Source: Plantago major
Taxonomy: Eukaryota; Streptophyta; Magnoliopsida; Lamiales; Plantaginaceae
Length of the DNA stretch: 64,000 bases
Direction: 5' to 3'
Assembly: GCA_026545765.1 (NCBI GenBank)
Contig: CM048844.1
Coordinates: forward strand, 73,985,590-74,049,589
Shown here one piece after another: positions 63,901 through 64,000 of this stretch; the stretch's first letter is position 1; each line of letters starts with the position of its first letter. The position numbers and the translations under genes are program-made. The notes under the pieces are model-generated. The model was not told the origin of the DNA and did not search any database. It worked only from the letters and a program-made list of their open reading frames with translations.

Positions 63901-64000
63901 GGGTTAGTACACGGTTTTTTTGAAAACACTCCATGGGGTAAGTTTGTGTCAAATTTTATTCACATGACATGGTTTGTGGTATAAAAACTATTCTATGCAC

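Larger units (their letters stand above)
18610..64000. repeat. Satellite array: 360-bp dimers of two 180-bp monomers (A and B), over 45 kb
   Basis: All sequence from 18610 to the end consists of tandem units. Monomers start GTTAGTTTGTGTCAAATTTT. Type A (180 bp) carries CCTCGATTTAAAAATG, CATCTAGTTTTCGAGAAAAC and CACTCCATGGG. Type B (180 bp) carries GGTAAAAAAAACTATTC, CCTCAATTTTAAAACG, CTCTTGTCTTCAATAAAAC and CACTCGATAGA. They alternate strictly where I checked; dimer spacing is 359-361 bp (e.g. GTGAAACACTCGATAG near 56221, 56580, 56941, 57301). About 250 monomers fit. A holds two dyads, GTTTTC-GA-GAAAAC and GTTTT-TTGT-GAAAAC; B lacks both. No insertion interrupts the array. Length and size suit a centromeric or pericentromeric satellite (inference). 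ORFs of 60-70 codons recurring in it are by-products of the repeat. Confidence 0.97.

Noticed and set aside
18610..64000. A CENP-B-box-like motif in the satellite
   Set aside because: I looked for the TTCG....CGGG pattern in both monomer types and did not find it.

Overview
This window is heterochromatin-like nuclear DNA from a flowering plant, most likely a eudicot. It holds a decayed SIRE/Maximus-type Ty1/copia element, a Tat-type Ty3/gypsy element, plant-style GT..AG introns, TATA boxes, and a very large AT-rich satellite with a ~180-bp monomer. I do not recognise the species or the satellite family by name, and I see no intact conventional host gene.

Layout. (1) 1-785, minus strand: a broken gene of unknown function that runs off the left edge. 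(2) ~970-5,770: a block that looks like one composite mobile element. It carries a short two-exon ORF on the plus strand (1590-3743) resembling the C-terminal part of FAR1-RELATED SEQUENCE (FRS) proteins. A broken minus-strand gene (5406-4710) converges on it; its exons carry an NDCG motif and tail typical of Ulp1/C48 SUMO-protease-like proteins. CCATG-rich minisatellites (102-bp units at 2374-3352, ~21-bp units at 4110-4605) fill the FRS-like intron and the space between the genes. FRS-like plus Ulp1-like sequence suggests Mutator-like element (MULE) ancestry. (3) ~5,770-6,640: unassigned AT-rich DNA with one strong hairpin. (4) ~6,640-14,275, minus strand: a SIRE-like copia element with 5' LTR, initiator-Met tRNA PBS, gag, protease, integrase, RT and RNase H. 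Frameshifts, a stop, a 124-bp tandem duplication and an RT deletion disable it, and no matching 3' LTR was found. (5) 14,276-14,443: the start of a third LTR. (6) 14,444-18,609, minus strand: a gypsy element cut off inside RT but with its 5' LTR and PBS. (7) 18,610-64,000: an uninterrupted satellite array of more than 45 kb that continues past the right edge.

The gypsy LTR ends exactly in satellite sequence, so the array edge records successive insertions: gypsy into satellite, a third LTR element into gypsy RT, and the SIRE-like copia next to or into that. Large deletions then removed the distal parts. The satellite is a dimer of two related 180-bp monomers (A and B, 360 bp per dimer, roughly 125 dimers). 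Only A carries two dyad-symmetric segments. Higher-order structure includes a 3.24-kb tandem duplication at ~21.58-28.0 kb and near-identical 1,080-bp (three-dimer) units at ~43.9-47.1 kb. Monomer length and array size fit a centromeric or pericentromeric repeat, but CENH3 binding cannot be read from sequence. Small ORFs inside the satellite are by-products of its periodicity.
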